64,000 nucleotides of DNA from Liquidambar formosana (taxonomy: Eukaryota > Streptophyta > Magnoliopsida > Saxifragales > Altingiaceae), in the NCBI GenBank assembly GCA_039720395.1, contig CM077833.1:31283478-31347477 (forward strand), read 5' to 3'. Within the stretch, counting starts at the first letter, position 1. Every line of letters starts with the position of its first letter. Positions 48,481-60,996 of this stretch are shown piece after piece. Position numbers and translations under genes: made by a program. A model generated the notes under the pieces. It was not told the DNA's origin. It searched no databases and saw only the letters and a list, made by a program, of their open reading frames with translations.

Positions 48481-49437
48481 ACCTTGTAATTTAGGTAATT
48501 CCTATTTTTTTAAATTTGATTTTGTTTAACTGGCAGTGGTTTGAAGTTCTTGATGGTGTGTCTTGCTGTGCTACTTAAATTTGAAGATTATTAAAGATGA
48601 CATGAACCTTGGCATGATGTGGAAAAAAAGAAAAGAGAAAGGCTCATTGAATATATTTTGTGTGTGTTGTGTTCACTTTATTATAGATGGGTTAATTGGT
48701 CATAGACAAAGAGTATGATTAGAGATGTTAAAAAGTAGATATTCCTTGGATTATTTGTAAAGGAGATAATTACACATTTAAAAATCTGAGGAAGATTTGT
48801 CTGTCAATGTATCTTCTTGTGCTGCTTTGATAAATTTGAAAATTATTGAAGCTAATATAAACTTTGTCAGGCTGTAGGGAAAAAGAAAAGCCACTGGTTA
48901 TATTTTGAGGATAGAACTAGAAAGGAGAGAGAAAAAGGTTGATTTTAGGAACCATGTAATTCAGGTAATTTGTATACCCCCCCCCCCGGTTGCCCACCCG
49001 CATGAGGTCATTTCTTAGTTTAATAACTCTTTGGTTAACCTTTTAGTGTTTCCTTATCATTGAGCTACAAGGAAACCTTTAGTGTTTTCTTCTTACATGA
49101 TTTGTTTTGTGTAGTAACTCCGACTGTTGAGGAATGAAGGTGAAGACAAAATACATCATATAAAATGGTCTCTCAAGTAAGTAGTTATCCTGAATGCTCC
49201 ATTTTTGTAGCCAGTAGTTTGTAGTGGTTAGATTTAGAAGCATTCATGTTGTAATTTGGCTGTCATCTTCCCTTTGCTTTTTTAAGGATAACTGACAACT
49301 CAGCTTTAACCTTTTAACAAGGTTTTTTGATCCATTCAGTTAACATTCTAGCAGTAGGATTTTTCATTAGTTCTCCTCAATGTGGTTTGTTGTTTGTTAG
49401 ACCATCAAATCATGACCATTATGTCTTGAACTTACAT

Positions 49438-51221
49438 TGTCAACTTTGGATGTTGTGTCTCTCGTGGTTATTACATGTAAATTCAATTCTTAATGTATGC
49501 TATTTCCAGAAGGGAACAACTTGAAGATGGAGAAGCTATCAACGCACGTTTTGAGTTTTTACAATGTTGTATCTCTTATGGGTTTTCTTTTCTGTGTGGC
49601 TTTTCAGTTTGTCGGTTGGTACACTCGCTTTCATACTTGTTCTTTAATTCCCTCTTGGATAGGAGATGTTCCATCAGGTACTCTTGCTCATGGTTGTTTT
49701 AGGCATAGTATTTTCATTGATGATTGTCTACATTCTGCTGATGAAATGTCCTGAAGGCTGTGGTAACAGAGTGTTAACTTGGCAGATGAAGAAACAAACA
49801 ACAAATGCACTATAAGAAAAGTAACATTTTCCATTGTAACGAAATGAGCGCTCATGGCAAAGGCAAACCGCAGAAAAATCTTCCAAAATTCTCCCGGACC
49901 CTCAGCCTATTCCACGACGTGGTGTAAACTGATAAATAAAATTTAGAACAAAAATCAAAATCATAAATTTTTCTACTAAAAACAAGTAACTAACCATTAA
50001 AAACAAACTAACAAATAAATAAATAGAAATACGTGTCTTTGCAGCGAGGCCAAGACCAAGAACAAGGGCGCAAACTGTAAATTTGAGAGTTCCAAACGAT
50101 TTGTCGACCATTGTTTCAAGTGCAATCTTCAAATAGCAGAGTGTCAATTATTCGACAACTCCATTCAAATCCTGGTCAGCATAGAGTTTAACTTGCTAGA
50201 TAAGAAACTAAATAACAAATGCACTATAAGAAAAGTAATATTCTGTATCGTAACGAAATGAGCGTTCATGACAAAGACAAATCGCATAAAAATCTTTCAA
50301 AATTTTTCCAAACTTTCAACCCATTCGTGGAATGAGTTGAGGGTCTGAAAGAAATTTGGGAGATTTTTCTACAATTTGTCTTTGCCATGAGCGCTCATTT
50401 AGTTACAATAGAGAATGTTATTTTTCTTATAGTGCATTTGTTGTTTGTTTTTTCATCTAGTAAGTTAAACTCTATGCTGACCAAGATTTGAATGGGGTTG
50501 TCGAAGAATTGACACTCTGCTATTTGAAGATTGCTCTTGAAGCAATGGTCGACAAATCGTTTGGAACTCTCAAATTTACAGTTTGCGCCCTTGTTCTTGG
50601 TCTTGGCCTCGCTGTAAAGACACGTATTTCTATTTATTTATTTGTTAGTTTGTTTTTAATGGTTAGTTACTTGTTTTTAGTAGAAAAATTTATGATTTTA
50701 ATTTTTGTTCTAAATTTTATTTATCAGTTTACACCACGTTGTGGAATAGACTGAGAGTCCGAGAGAATTTTGGAAGATTTTTCTGCGGTTTGCCTTTGCC
50801 ATGAGCGCTCATTTCGTTACAATGGAGAAGGTTACTTTTCTTATAGTGCATTTGCTGTTTGTTTCTTCATCTGCCAAGTTAACACTCTGTTACCATAGCC
50901 TTCAGGACATTTCATCAGCAGAACGTAGACAACCATCAATGAAAATGCTATGCCTAAAACAACCATAAGCAAGAGTACCTTATGGAACATCTCCTGTCCA
51001 AAAAGGAACTGAGGAACAAGTATAAAAGCGGGTGTACCAACTGACAAACTGAAAAGCCACACAGAAAAGAAAACCCATAAGAGATACAACATTGTAAAAA
51101 CTCAAAATGTGCGTTGATGGCTTCTCCATCTTCAAGTTGTTCCCTTCTGGAAATAGCATGCATTAGGAATTGAATTTACATGTAATAACCACAAGAGACA
51201 CAACATCCAAAGTTGACAAAT
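49438..51221. repeat. Long near-perfect palindrome (arms about 890 bp)
   Basis: The left arm starts ttgtcaactttggatgttgt (49438) and the right arm ends with its complement near 51221; the axis is near 50330. Both arms hold, in mirrored order, a segment with gaagggaacaacttgaagat, the string cactataagaaaagta with gaaatgagcgctcat, and a block whose translation includes LTLCYLKIALE...MVDKSF and LKFTVCALVLGLGL. The innermost parts are more diverged than the outer parts. A further direct copy of the last block follows at about 51237-51500. The encoded peptides are hydrophobic; I do not recognise the family. Confidence 0.85.
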
Positions 51222-51236
51222 GAGTGCATTTGTTAT

Positions 51237-51683
51237 TTGTTTCTATGCAGAGCAGGATTTGAATGGGTTGTCAAAGAGTTGACACTCTGTTATTTGAAGA
51301 TTGCTGTTGAAGCAATGATCGACAAATCAATTGGAGCTCTCAAATTTACAGTTTGCGCCCTTGTTCTTGGTCTTGTCCCCGTTGCAAAGGCACGTATTTC
51401 TATTTATTTGTTTGTTTGTTTTTTTATAATGGTTAGTTATTTGTTTTTAGTAAAAAAATTTATGACTTTGATTTTTGTTCTAAATTTTATTTATTAGGTT
51501 ACACCATCCGTTTGAGAGGAATTTTGGACAGTTGCCTGCCCTTGTCCAAGAGTGGTTACAGAAGAAAATAGAGGTTCTTCTAGCACCGAATGGAGCTACC
51601 GGCTCTACAGAAGCCAATGGAGCTACTGGCTCTACAGAAGCCAATGGTACCAGCTCTATTGGAGTTGAAGTCCAGAACGGCCA
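51237..51683 (+). other. Unidentified gene-like exons (source copy of palindrome block?)
   Basis: After a TATGCAG acceptor-like string (51245-51251), the frame reads RAGFEWVVKELTLCYLKIAV and KFTVCALVLGLVPVAKA. After a TTATTAG acceptor-like string at about 51498, a second open piece reads HHPFERNFGQLPALVQEWLQ, KKIEVLLAPNGATGSTEANG, with a 27-bp tandem repeat (51589-51642), ending near the donor-like caacaac/gtgttc at about 51690. The first piece is the third copy of the palindrome block, and the second occurs only here. I do not recognise the protein and could not join the two pieces in phase. Confidence 0.35.
51589..51642 (+). repeat. Tandem repeat, unit 27 bp, coding-like (NGATGSTEA)x2
   Basis: Two adjacent 27-base units start aatggagctaccggctctac and aatggagctactggctctac. 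A multiple-of-three unit kept in frame suggests it was, or is, translated. Confidence 0.85.
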
Positions 51684-51872
51684 ACAACGTGTTCGTTTTT
51701 GTTATAATCCCATCTATTTTTTTACCCCTGTTATTTGTTTATAAAACGTGATTTTTATAACATTTACTTATTTCTTTTCCTTCCTTTTTTTGGGCAGTAA
51801 TCTGGACTGTGGTGAACGTGGACTCTAGGATTTTGCTACGGCCAGCCATGTATGACTTGGCCTGTGTATTAG

Positions 51873-51974
51873 AAGTAGATTTGTGTTTTTCTAAGTAGGA
51901 TTTTGCAAGTAGATTTGTGTTTTTCTATGTAGGATTTTGCAAGTAGATTTGTGTTTTTCTATGTAGGATTTTGC
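51873..51974. repeat. Tandem repeat, unit 34 bp, three copies
   Basis: aagtagatttgtgtttttct starts at 51873, 51907 and 51941, each unit ending taggattttgc, with almost no divergence. Confidence 0.9.
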
Positions 51975-52014
51975 TTCGGCCTATATGACTGGTTTGTGTC
52001 TGTTTTGAAAGATT

Positions 52015-52770
52015 GAAATCCAAAATTGTTTGTTGGCCTGATTTGTGTTTTTCTAAGTTTCAACTTCTTGTGTTTTGCTTTTGTTTTTTCTTTTCCCTTT
52101 CTTGCGGCCCTAGTACAAAATATTTTAAGGAAAAGTGAGGCATGTGGTGTGGGTTGAGACTTGAGACATCTATAGATAGAACGAGTCACTGCCTGGTTCC
52201 CTCATAGGCTACCTTACCGGAGTGGGGGATGCATCTTTTAACTAGCACGGCATCATGCCCATGTGATATATGAGAATAGTGTATCAACATTACAAATTTT
52301 GCCACTTCCTCATAATGAAAACGAATTTAGCCCATTCGCCACTCCAGTTAAATCTTTTTAATAATGGCTTATGACCACGGATTGGGAAAAATATCATAAG
52401 ATCTTGTTAGAATAGGGTGGATGGTACTTGATTAGGACAGATCAACCCCGCTGCATGTATCAAAATTCAGATTGACTTTGTAAATCAGTTCACAATTCAC
52501 ATGTTTCCCTGCTCGTGTGTCTCGGATATCCTTTTACTCTATTTCATCGTGAAATTTTTTAAAATTTCTACTTTCTGATATTTACTTATCCAAATAACAC
52601 GACAACCATCAACCCACCGAAAATAGTTATTATTATAACAAAATTTCTAATCAATTAGCTCAGCTGCTACATTACTTCAACTTAAGTAAATTTAGGTAAA
52701 AAACTTGGATTATATAATATTACTCAAAAAACAAAATTTTTTACACGGGTATAAACCGCGATGGAAGACG
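52015..52770 (+). repeat. Dispersed duplicated segment, copy A
   Basis: It shares a long collinear stretch with 58605-59690 in the same orientation. Common blocks include gtacaaaatattttaaggaa, ggcatgtggtgtgggttga, ggttccctcataggctacct, taccggagtggg, caaattttgccacttcc and gatcaaccccgctgcatgta. A shorter third relative (the cttttccctttctt part) is at about 53154-53260. It may be a transposable element without recognisable ends, or a segmental duplication. Confidence 0.75.
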
Positions 52771-53544
52771 GTATCATGGATTTTTTTTTTGCTATGTTGG
52801 GCTGCTGTAGCATATCATGTAGTTATCTCTTTTGTCATGAAGAACAAAACGGTGCTCTTTTGAAAAAGAGGCGTGCTATTATAGCCACACGATATGCAGC
52901 AGTTTCCAAGCCAACATAGGTACTTCATCCCAACCCAAAATCACTCCAACAAAACCCTGTAACCCAGAACCAAGAGACCAGTTATACATGGGCCATAGCA
53001 AAATCCTAACGAGAAAAACACAAATCTAATTGTTTAATTAGTTTTCTTGAAAATATTTTATATTTTTTTATTAAACCAAAAAGTGTAAACTAGGTGGGGT
53101 GAGGGTACAATGGAATTTTTATGGCGGTAGTAACCTCCCTTTTGAAAAATTGAATGAGAATATTGTTTGTTGACCTAAGTTGTGGAATGTGTCAAAGTTT
53201 TACTTTGGTTTCGTTTTTTCTTTTCCCTTTCTTCCGAACAAATCTTCAAAGCCATGTAAAACACGAGTGGTTCCATTCAATTTTCTTTTCTTTTTCTTTT
53301 TTTGGGGATTTTCGTGGGGCATCCCAACAAGCCCGTCGTACTTTGTGAAACCAGTAGGTTGTGCTTTTCGTTGACAATATTTTGACAATGGGGCGAGAGA
53401 GGCCATGGGATTCCATCTTTGTAGAATGGATTTGCTGTCAAGGTTGAAGTTTCGTTGGGCTGGCACTGGCCCAAGACTCCATCAGCCCAATTCAAGTGTT
53501 GGACGGGCTTGGTTGGGCTATCCTTTGGTTGAAGTTTCGTTGTG

Positions 53545-53942
53545 GGGAACGGCTATTGCAACCCCTCATTTTTATCACCCCACCCCCTATTTTTTAGGTT
53601 TTTTAGGTTTTATGCAAAATATAAATTGTTTTTATGAAAACCGGCCATGACGTCTACTAGACAATATCATTTTGAACAACTTTGTAGAAGAAAGTTTTTC
53701 CCAAATGTATCGTTTATATATACTTTTTAGCCATTGATAGCCCTTATTTCATTTTTTGCCAAAAAGTTTACCTAAACGATAGATTTTAGAAAAACTTTCT
53801 TTTGTAAAGTTGTTCAAAATGATGTTTTCTAGTAGACCAAGCGATCAGTTTTTGTAAAAACCTTTTATATTTTTTATGAAATCTTAAAAATCAAAAGGAA
53901 AAGGATAGGATGATAAAAACGGGGGATGCAATAGCCTTTCCC
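53545..53942. mobile_element. Foldback MITE (398 bp) with perfect 9-bp target duplication
   Basis: Tips are GGGAACGGCTATTGCAACCC and, reverse-complemented, GGGAAAGGCTATTGCATCCC. TTCGTTGTG flanks the element at 53536-53544 and 53943-53951. The core shares atcattttgaacaactttgt with the 31405 element and has nearly the same length, so both belong to one family. Confidence 0.87.
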
Positions 53943-53951
53943 TTCGTTGTG

Positions 53952-56944
53952 ATGTTGAGTGTTTTCTGGAGAGAGGGCCACCCTAGCCCATAACCAGTTT
54001 TAAAAGTTGAAAGGACCTGGGCTTAATTGGAATTTTATGATCTTTATACCCTTAAACTATCCCCATTTTATGATGCGGCAAACAACTGACAACATTAACT
54101 CTAGGCATCTAGGTGGACGATGGTTAATCCCTTAACTGGAAAATTCTACTTCTTAAAAAAATAATGATAATAATAATATTTTAAATTTAAGCTTTGCTAG
54201 CAATTTTTCCTAAAAATTTATTTTTTAATTTTTAATTAAGCTGTGCTAGTTCGAGCACGGGTGTGCATGCGCACCTAAAATCATGAGGTGGCCTAAAATT
54301 ATTGTTGTTTGCCGCATCATAGAATGTGTTTGGGAATGGGCATGCCTACCAGTAGACTAATCAAAACCTTTTCGTTATTAATGTCACATGATAAAGAATT
54401 CCCATTGGATCTACCGTGAGTGGCAAGGGCCTAGTGATCAAATAAGAAGTAGATGGTGGTCCCATTCCTAATGATCAAATGAGAAGTACTGCTATTGCCA
54501 GATATAATCATCCTTTTATTTCTTATTAATAATATTTATTTTCACCGAAAATTCTTTTCATTTTTTTTTTAATTGATAGAACCTACACCAAGGATTCAGG
54601 CGGCTCTCGTTGGTGAACTCTGGTGAAGGAGGTAAATTGATCCGAGTAGATCCTTCATGTCCCTTGAAGAACTTCTCCCAAAGTCGTGCCAATTTTATGG
54701 CAAGCACTGCACCCCCCTAGGCCCTAGCTGGCTTGAGAACATGAATGCCACCTTCAGGGTCCAATTGTATGGGTAGTCCATGATATGTACGTGGCCACAT
54801 CAGTTCCTCACCGCTCATCGAATGCCATAACCCTTTAGTAGTTATTGCATATATCTCTCAATCCCCTATTTCTTGATGGCACGGAAGACAAATTTGACAT
54901 ATATAAGATTTGGTAATGGAATTGCGGCAAGGGCCGGGTGCCAATTCAGAAAATGGATATTTAACAACTCGTTAACCATGTTTAAAAAAATACCCTCCTC
55001 TTGATAGTTTAGGGAGACAGTATCGTGGGTTTTAAAGATCAGAAAGCAAGTTGTTAAGCATTCCCATTATTAAGGAGAGCAAGATGTAATTTGCGCCTTT
55101 TTTTTTTAAATTACTTAAAATGCCTTGAATTGAGATCACAAAGCCAGACAAAAAGCAATACCTTATACTCAGAATAGTAAGTATAAATACAATGGCAATT
55201 CAATGTGTACTGTGTAAAGAGCAATATTTCGGGGGCTCTAGATAATTCCATCTAATATTTCATTAGTGTTATATATACTATGGGTTTGTTTGGGAACTTT
55301 AAAAATTGGATCAATCTAGGTTTAGTCCATAATTATTATCTGGTTTTTAAATAAGCCAACTTATAGTTGGTTTGAAAAAAAAAAAAAAAAAAAAAACTGT
55401 GTTTATGCCTTATTTTTAAAGGAAAGCTGAACTGACTAGCAAGAGAAAAAGACTTAGCAAGTAATGTGAAATCAGACCTGATCAGACTTATCTTCAATTG
55501 ACCAAGTTTTTAGGTCTTCCAAACAACCCTTATACTTGCTACGAAATTGCATTGTTTTGTTAAGACGTGTTCAAAGGCATCAATTCCTAGATTTGGGTGT
55601 GAGTATGAATTCCCACAGTTGTACAAGTCCATGACTTACTGATGTTTGTGTTGTGGGGCCGGTGCACACATTGGAGGTTTGCCTCTCTGTCCTACTTCAG
55701 TTAATGACACTAAGAATCGATTTCGAAACCGTGGAGGACAGGGTGAGAGGATTCATCCTCATATCCAAAAATTAAAAAAAAAAAAGAAAAAAAGGCATCA
55801 ACGTCCAAAATGGAATAACTAAATCAAAACCTATGACATTTAATTCGAAGACTAACGGTGACAAGTGTGAGTACAATCCGCAAATCACCTATCCCTTTAA
55901 GGGGGTGCTTGATAATCCCATTGGTACCATTTCCTGGGGTCATACCTATCACTTGTGATACATTTGTGTTGTCTTTTAAAAGAAAAGTTCTAAAGTTCCA
56001 AAAAATTCCAAGAGGAACTCCTGTCATGATTGTATGAAAATTTTAATTTCAATAAAAACAAAGCAAGATCTAAATTTGGGTTGAAGAAATAAGGAAATAA
56101 GAGAGATGGACCAGAATAAGCATACACATAGCGACAGTGGATTTGAATTATTTTTTGGAACTTGGGTCACATTTCCAAAGATATATATCGACAGACAATT
56201 GGACAATCTTAACGAATATTAGGCAATAGAAGCAGTCACCAAAATTTTCTTGAGAGAGAGAGATGTTCCTAACCCAAGTTTTCTTTACAAAATAAAATAC
56301 AAAGAGAGGATGTAGGAGGAAAGAGCCCACTTTGACGGGGGGATCCCTCCTTTGAGCTGACGGTCATTAAAATTCATTCTAATTTCCCCGCTAGTCATAT
56401 AGCATCCACTTATTTATAATAATACAAGCTCCTAAATTCAAATTCAAATTCAAATCAAACCCTAAATCAAATCAAAACTCTTTATCAAATCAAACCTACA
56501 AAGAACATTCTTAGTAATTCCTTCTTCAACCGATGCAATACCTAAGAACTTTAATCCAAGTTCCAACATGTTCCAATTATACACAGTCGGCTTACTAGAA
56601 TCTAGAACCTATTATTTTTTTACTACCCAAACCCTAACCCACCTGGGTACCACCACTAGGCCACAAAAAACCTATTATGGCTCAACTAAAGCCCTGCTCA
56701 AATGGTTTTTTAGTAGCTAGCAAATTGAAACCGCTAAAAAAATAATAGAGTAGAGCTTTAATTTAGTTCAATCAAACATAGACTAAAAAGACAATTTAAT
56801 TTGAAAAGTTTGATCGTATTGTGCTTAAATTTTTAGGGATTTGTAGAACGGTATCAGCATTGTCCTGCTTGCCAGCACCCAAACAGACAACATAATAGTC
56901 AAAGATTCAATTTTTTTGCTTCCTTCGCCTCTTTCTCCCAACAT
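53952..56944. other. Gene-free interval
   Basis: AT-rich DNA with short A/T tracts (for example poly-A at 55376-55396). A SINE-like piece lies near 56616-56670 (acctgggtaccaccactagg), related to 735-850. No gene seen. Confidence 0.45.
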
Positions 56945-57667
56945 TAGGGGTGCAACTCGGTACGAGACAATATGGGACAGGGGCATTTCTGGACTGTCTC
57001 AAAGTAATTCGGGACTTGAAAAATAGAACCAGAACTGAATCGATTTGTACATTGTCCTGGACCATACCGTACTGAAAAATACTAATTCTCGATATTTATT
57101 AGTTTGTTTTCCCTAAGTAAAAATAACTACTTCCAACCAAATGTTGTCAGCTTGATTAACCACAAAAATGGGCTACTTCATTGCACATTTGCACTTGGCT
57201 ATTAAGGATTTACATATACTTGCTCTTCCACAAAATGGGCTACATAAAGTCATAAATACATAATCATTAATCATAATTCATTGATTCATTCATAGCAGTG
57301 AATGAGGGTTATTTATTTATTTATTTATTTTGTTTTAGGCAAAAGTCAAATGATTGAATGAGGGCTTTTTATTTATCTATTTTTTTGTTAAGTAATAACA
57401 AATCGGAAATAATATATTTTATATATTATACATAAAAAATATATATATAATATTATATATCACCAGTTCTCGGTCTAGGAATTCAGTTTAGGAATTTGGT
57501 TCGGGACGATTCTAAACACCCTAAACCGAGTCCTAGACCAAAAAAATTCGATTTTTGAAGAAAGTCTCGAGTCTCAGATTGAACACTGTTTGTCCCAGAC
57601 CAGACCAGGCCGAATTGCTCAGGAATGATCCAGTCCTCGGAATTCCCTAAACGAAGTTGCACCCCTA
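56945..57667. mobile_element. hAT-type non-autonomous element (723 bp)
   Basis: Tips are TAGGGGTGCAACT on both ends (right one reverse-complemented). Flanking 8-mers are CCCAACAT (56937-56944) and CCCAGCAC (57668-57675), six of eight identical. Subterminal gggac/tcggg-rich sequence pairs between the ends. There is no transposase. The tip resembles the 42940 element (TAGGGGTG) but the body differs. Confidence 0.7.
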
Positions 57668-58604
57668 CCCAGCACCCAAATGTATAATACAATTAAACTT
57701 CAAAAACTCATTAATTGGAAAGCAAGGATTTTGTACACAAAATGGCGGGAAATCATAATCTCGGGATAAAAGAACCCTAGATCAGAATTTGTAAATAATC
57801 TCAAAGCAAAAGAAAATAAAATTACAACATGTGTATAATCTCAAGCCCAACATAGAAGCATATAAACACCCATAAGGAAAGCATAATCTCTTGCCCAATG
57901 AAGTAAGAGATATAGTAACACATGGGTCATCAAACCTACATTAGAGAAAACATGGCCACAGAGAGGGGGGGAGAGAGAGGGTTTGATGTCGAGAGAAGCA
58001 AATCTTACCCAACAAACAAGTAGTAGTAGTAGTTGAAGGTGAAGTAGGGCCTGGTTGAACAGCGAGCAGCAATGGTCGTCGAATGGGGTGGAACTATGGA
58101 AGCGGCCTTCTAATGACAAGTAACTTATTGTCGAAGTATGGTGATTTATAATTCCAGCTTCGATGGGTTAAGATATTATATTAGTATAAAAACCCTCGAT
58201 CTAATCTCAACCCAATCCCTTTTTTAGGTTGAGGTTCTTAAGCCCATGCTAGACCTGTACTTAGATTGCACACAAGTTACACGGGTTGAACTGAGATGAT
58301 ACTAGGTTAAGCAGGTTGGCCCTTTTATTTTCTATTTTTGGATGACATTCTTTTATAAATAAAGGGTAAATTACACTTTATGATCCAAAGTTTGAGTCAA
58401 GTTTCACTTTAAGGGTCCAAAATTTAAATTGTGTCAATTCAATACCCAAATTAATAGTTGTATTATAATTTGAGGTCTGCTGAATTTTCATTATTATCCC
58501 TACTCTTTTTTTTTATAGGTTTGAAAATCCTATATTACTCTTATCAACATCTAATAAATCTTTATATTTTGATAAGATCTAATAAAATTGAAAAGGAAAA
58601 TTAT

Positions 58605-59690
58605 ATGTTGGCCTGGTTGTGGAATGTTTGTCTCTAAGTTTCACTTTATTTTGGTTTTTTTTTTTCCCCCATTTCTTTCGGCCATAGTACAAAATATTTT
58701 AAGGAAAAATCTTCATAGCCATTTAAAATTTTCCCACCCCCAACGAACCTAAGCAGGCATAGACGATAAACTATGGGCCTACCTGATGGAGTAATATCTA
58801 GGCCCAATTACGTCTTGGGCCAGGCTAGATTGAACTAACATAATACCAGACACGTGGGCTTAGAATGGAATATTGGAAAGTGAGGATGAGGTGGGGTTGG
58901 GTTACAACATCGTACCGGAAGGTAGAATCATTCGCACGTGGGACCACCACATATTCCATGGAAAAGTGGGGCATGTGGTGTGGGTTGAAACATCTAGAGA
59001 GAACCAGTCACTGTCTGGTTCCCTCATAGGCTACCTTACCGGAGTGGGAGATGCATCTTTTAACCAGCACAGCATCATGCCATCTATGAGAATAGCATCC
59101 AAAATTACAAATTTTGCCACTTCCCTCCTGATGAATACCAATTTAGCCCACCCGCGCCACTCCAGTAAAAATGGTTAATTATGGCTTATGACCACAGGTT
59201 AGATATTGGGAAAAAAAACTCATAAGATTTGATTGACCTTTAGATTCAAGAAAAGGAAGGACTGTTGTGATTTTGTTGGAATTGGGTGGATGGGGTACTT
59301 GATTAGGACAGATCAACCCCGCTGCATGTATCAAAATTCAGATTGACTTGTAATTTCAAGTGTCAATGAAGGGAAATATTACATTTACCTTAATTGAATT
59401 AAATTAGTTCACCATTCACATGCTTTCATGCTCATGTGTGCTCGGATAGTCTTTTTACTCTATTTCATCATAATAATGTTAAAATATCTAATTTTTATTT
59501 TGTTCATATTTGCTTGCTCAGATGACTCGATAACCATCTCATCAACTCATTTTACATAAATTATTCTTTAATAAAATTTATAATCAATTAGTCCAATTAC
59601 CACATTACTTTGATAAAAAAAAACCTTTGAGTATATAACATTATTCAAAAAAACAAAATCTTTTAGGTTGATATAGACCACGATGGAAGT
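58605..59690 (+). repeat. Dispersed duplicated segment, copy B
   Basis: Direct partner of 52015-52770, about 330 bases longer because of an extra block around 58710-58960 that carries CGCACGTGGG. Common blocks run in the same order through to accacgatggaag at the right end. Confidence 0.75.
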
Positions 59691-60862
59691 TATGCAACTT
59701 TGTGTGGGCATAAAGGTAGTTTTCAAGAGATTTAGTAAGAGTTGAATATAGAACCTCGTTTTTTAAGATTGGAATCCCTTACTAACTGAACTACTTCCTT
59801 AGGATTCTTTTTTGAAATTACCTAATTGCATTTTCCTATTGGTACGTATTCATTATTGGGCAAAAAATCTTCTCAACTACACCAAGGGGCAAGGGGTGGG
59901 AGGGCAATATAGTATACTAGGTAATTTTCACATCCAGCAATTTAATGCAAAGAAGGAGTTGCAGAATATTTTGGGCCATTTCCAATCATGTCCATCAAAT
60001 TTTCTTCAAATCTGGAGATAAATTTGGTTAAAAAAATCAAATTTGGGGTAGAGCACTCCAATGGCAAACTCACATTTTTGCCCCATCTTTTTCAAACTCT
60101 TAATTTTTCGGAAGGTTTAGACATAAAAGTTATTTTTCTAAAAAGAAAAATTTTGACAGCCGAGGTTTAGGGAAATTTGGCGAAAATTTATAAGATTCCT
60201 CAAATTTGGAAAGGGTTGGAGCTTATTTTTAAATAATTTTTTCCCAAAATTGAATCTGAGGAAAGATTCGGAATAGAATTAAAGGTGCCTAACCCAGTGT
60301 CATATTCTTTATTTGAAATTGACCCTCTGAAAGAAAAGAGAAATGAAGATATGTACTAAAGAGGAGTGAAGCCTCTTTCCGATGAGCTGGACGATATAAT
60401 CCATGTCGAGACCATCCATAGTCCCATACCTGGTGGGAACCACAAGCAGTCAATGGAACCCCACCAACCCATGCACGGTTTAATCGTTAACTGGACGGTC
60501 CGGTCCCCTGGTCTCACAATTCACAAGTCGCATTCCCCGCCTCATTAAAAGAAATAGAATTCAAAAAGGAAATAGAAAAAAAAGGATTAGTTAATATTAT
60601 TCGTCCATTATATCATTATCATGCCTCATATCCAAATGAATAATATAAAGACGGGGTGATATGAGCAAAGACAGCATTGTTTGAATCCACGTCGATATGC
60701 GTTGATGGGGTGCGCACTACGCCATTACCGTTCTGCTGAAGTTGCAATCTCAGCCCGTTTTTATTTATATATGGGCGCAGGCAACATATCATTGCCATTG
60801 TTCGTTTCTCTTTAAATTCATATACTCTGGAGTACAAAACTCTGTCGTTTTGTTCACCGAAT

Positions 60863-60868
60863 CACGTG
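60863..60868 (+). promoter_or_regulatory. G-box upstream of the STY17-like gene
   Basis: CACGTG (within atcacgtgaa) about 130 bases before the start codon. This is the core recognised by plant bZIP and bHLH factors. Position and motif only. Confidence 0.4.
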
Positions 60869-60996
60869 AATATACGGAGATCATACCTTGCAACTCCGTT
60901 TTCGCATTTTAATATCGTGTCTAGAATCTGAACGGAGACCGTCGTCGTCGTCATCTTCTTTTTTGGTTCGATTTTTTTTTTCTTCATGTTTTTTTA

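Larger units (their letters stand above)
57668..60996. other. Intergenic interval with duplicated segment and STY17-like promoter
   Basis: It contains copy B of the dispersed segment (58605-59690). The last few hundred bases should be the promoter and leader of the kinase gene. One open stretch of 101 codons (58873-59178) lies in the repeat and has no family resemblance. Confidence 0.5.

Noticed and set aside
58873..59178. 101-codon frame starting MESEDEVGLGYN
   Set aside because: It lies in the dispersed duplicated segment, the other copy does not preserve the frame, and there is no recognisable domain.
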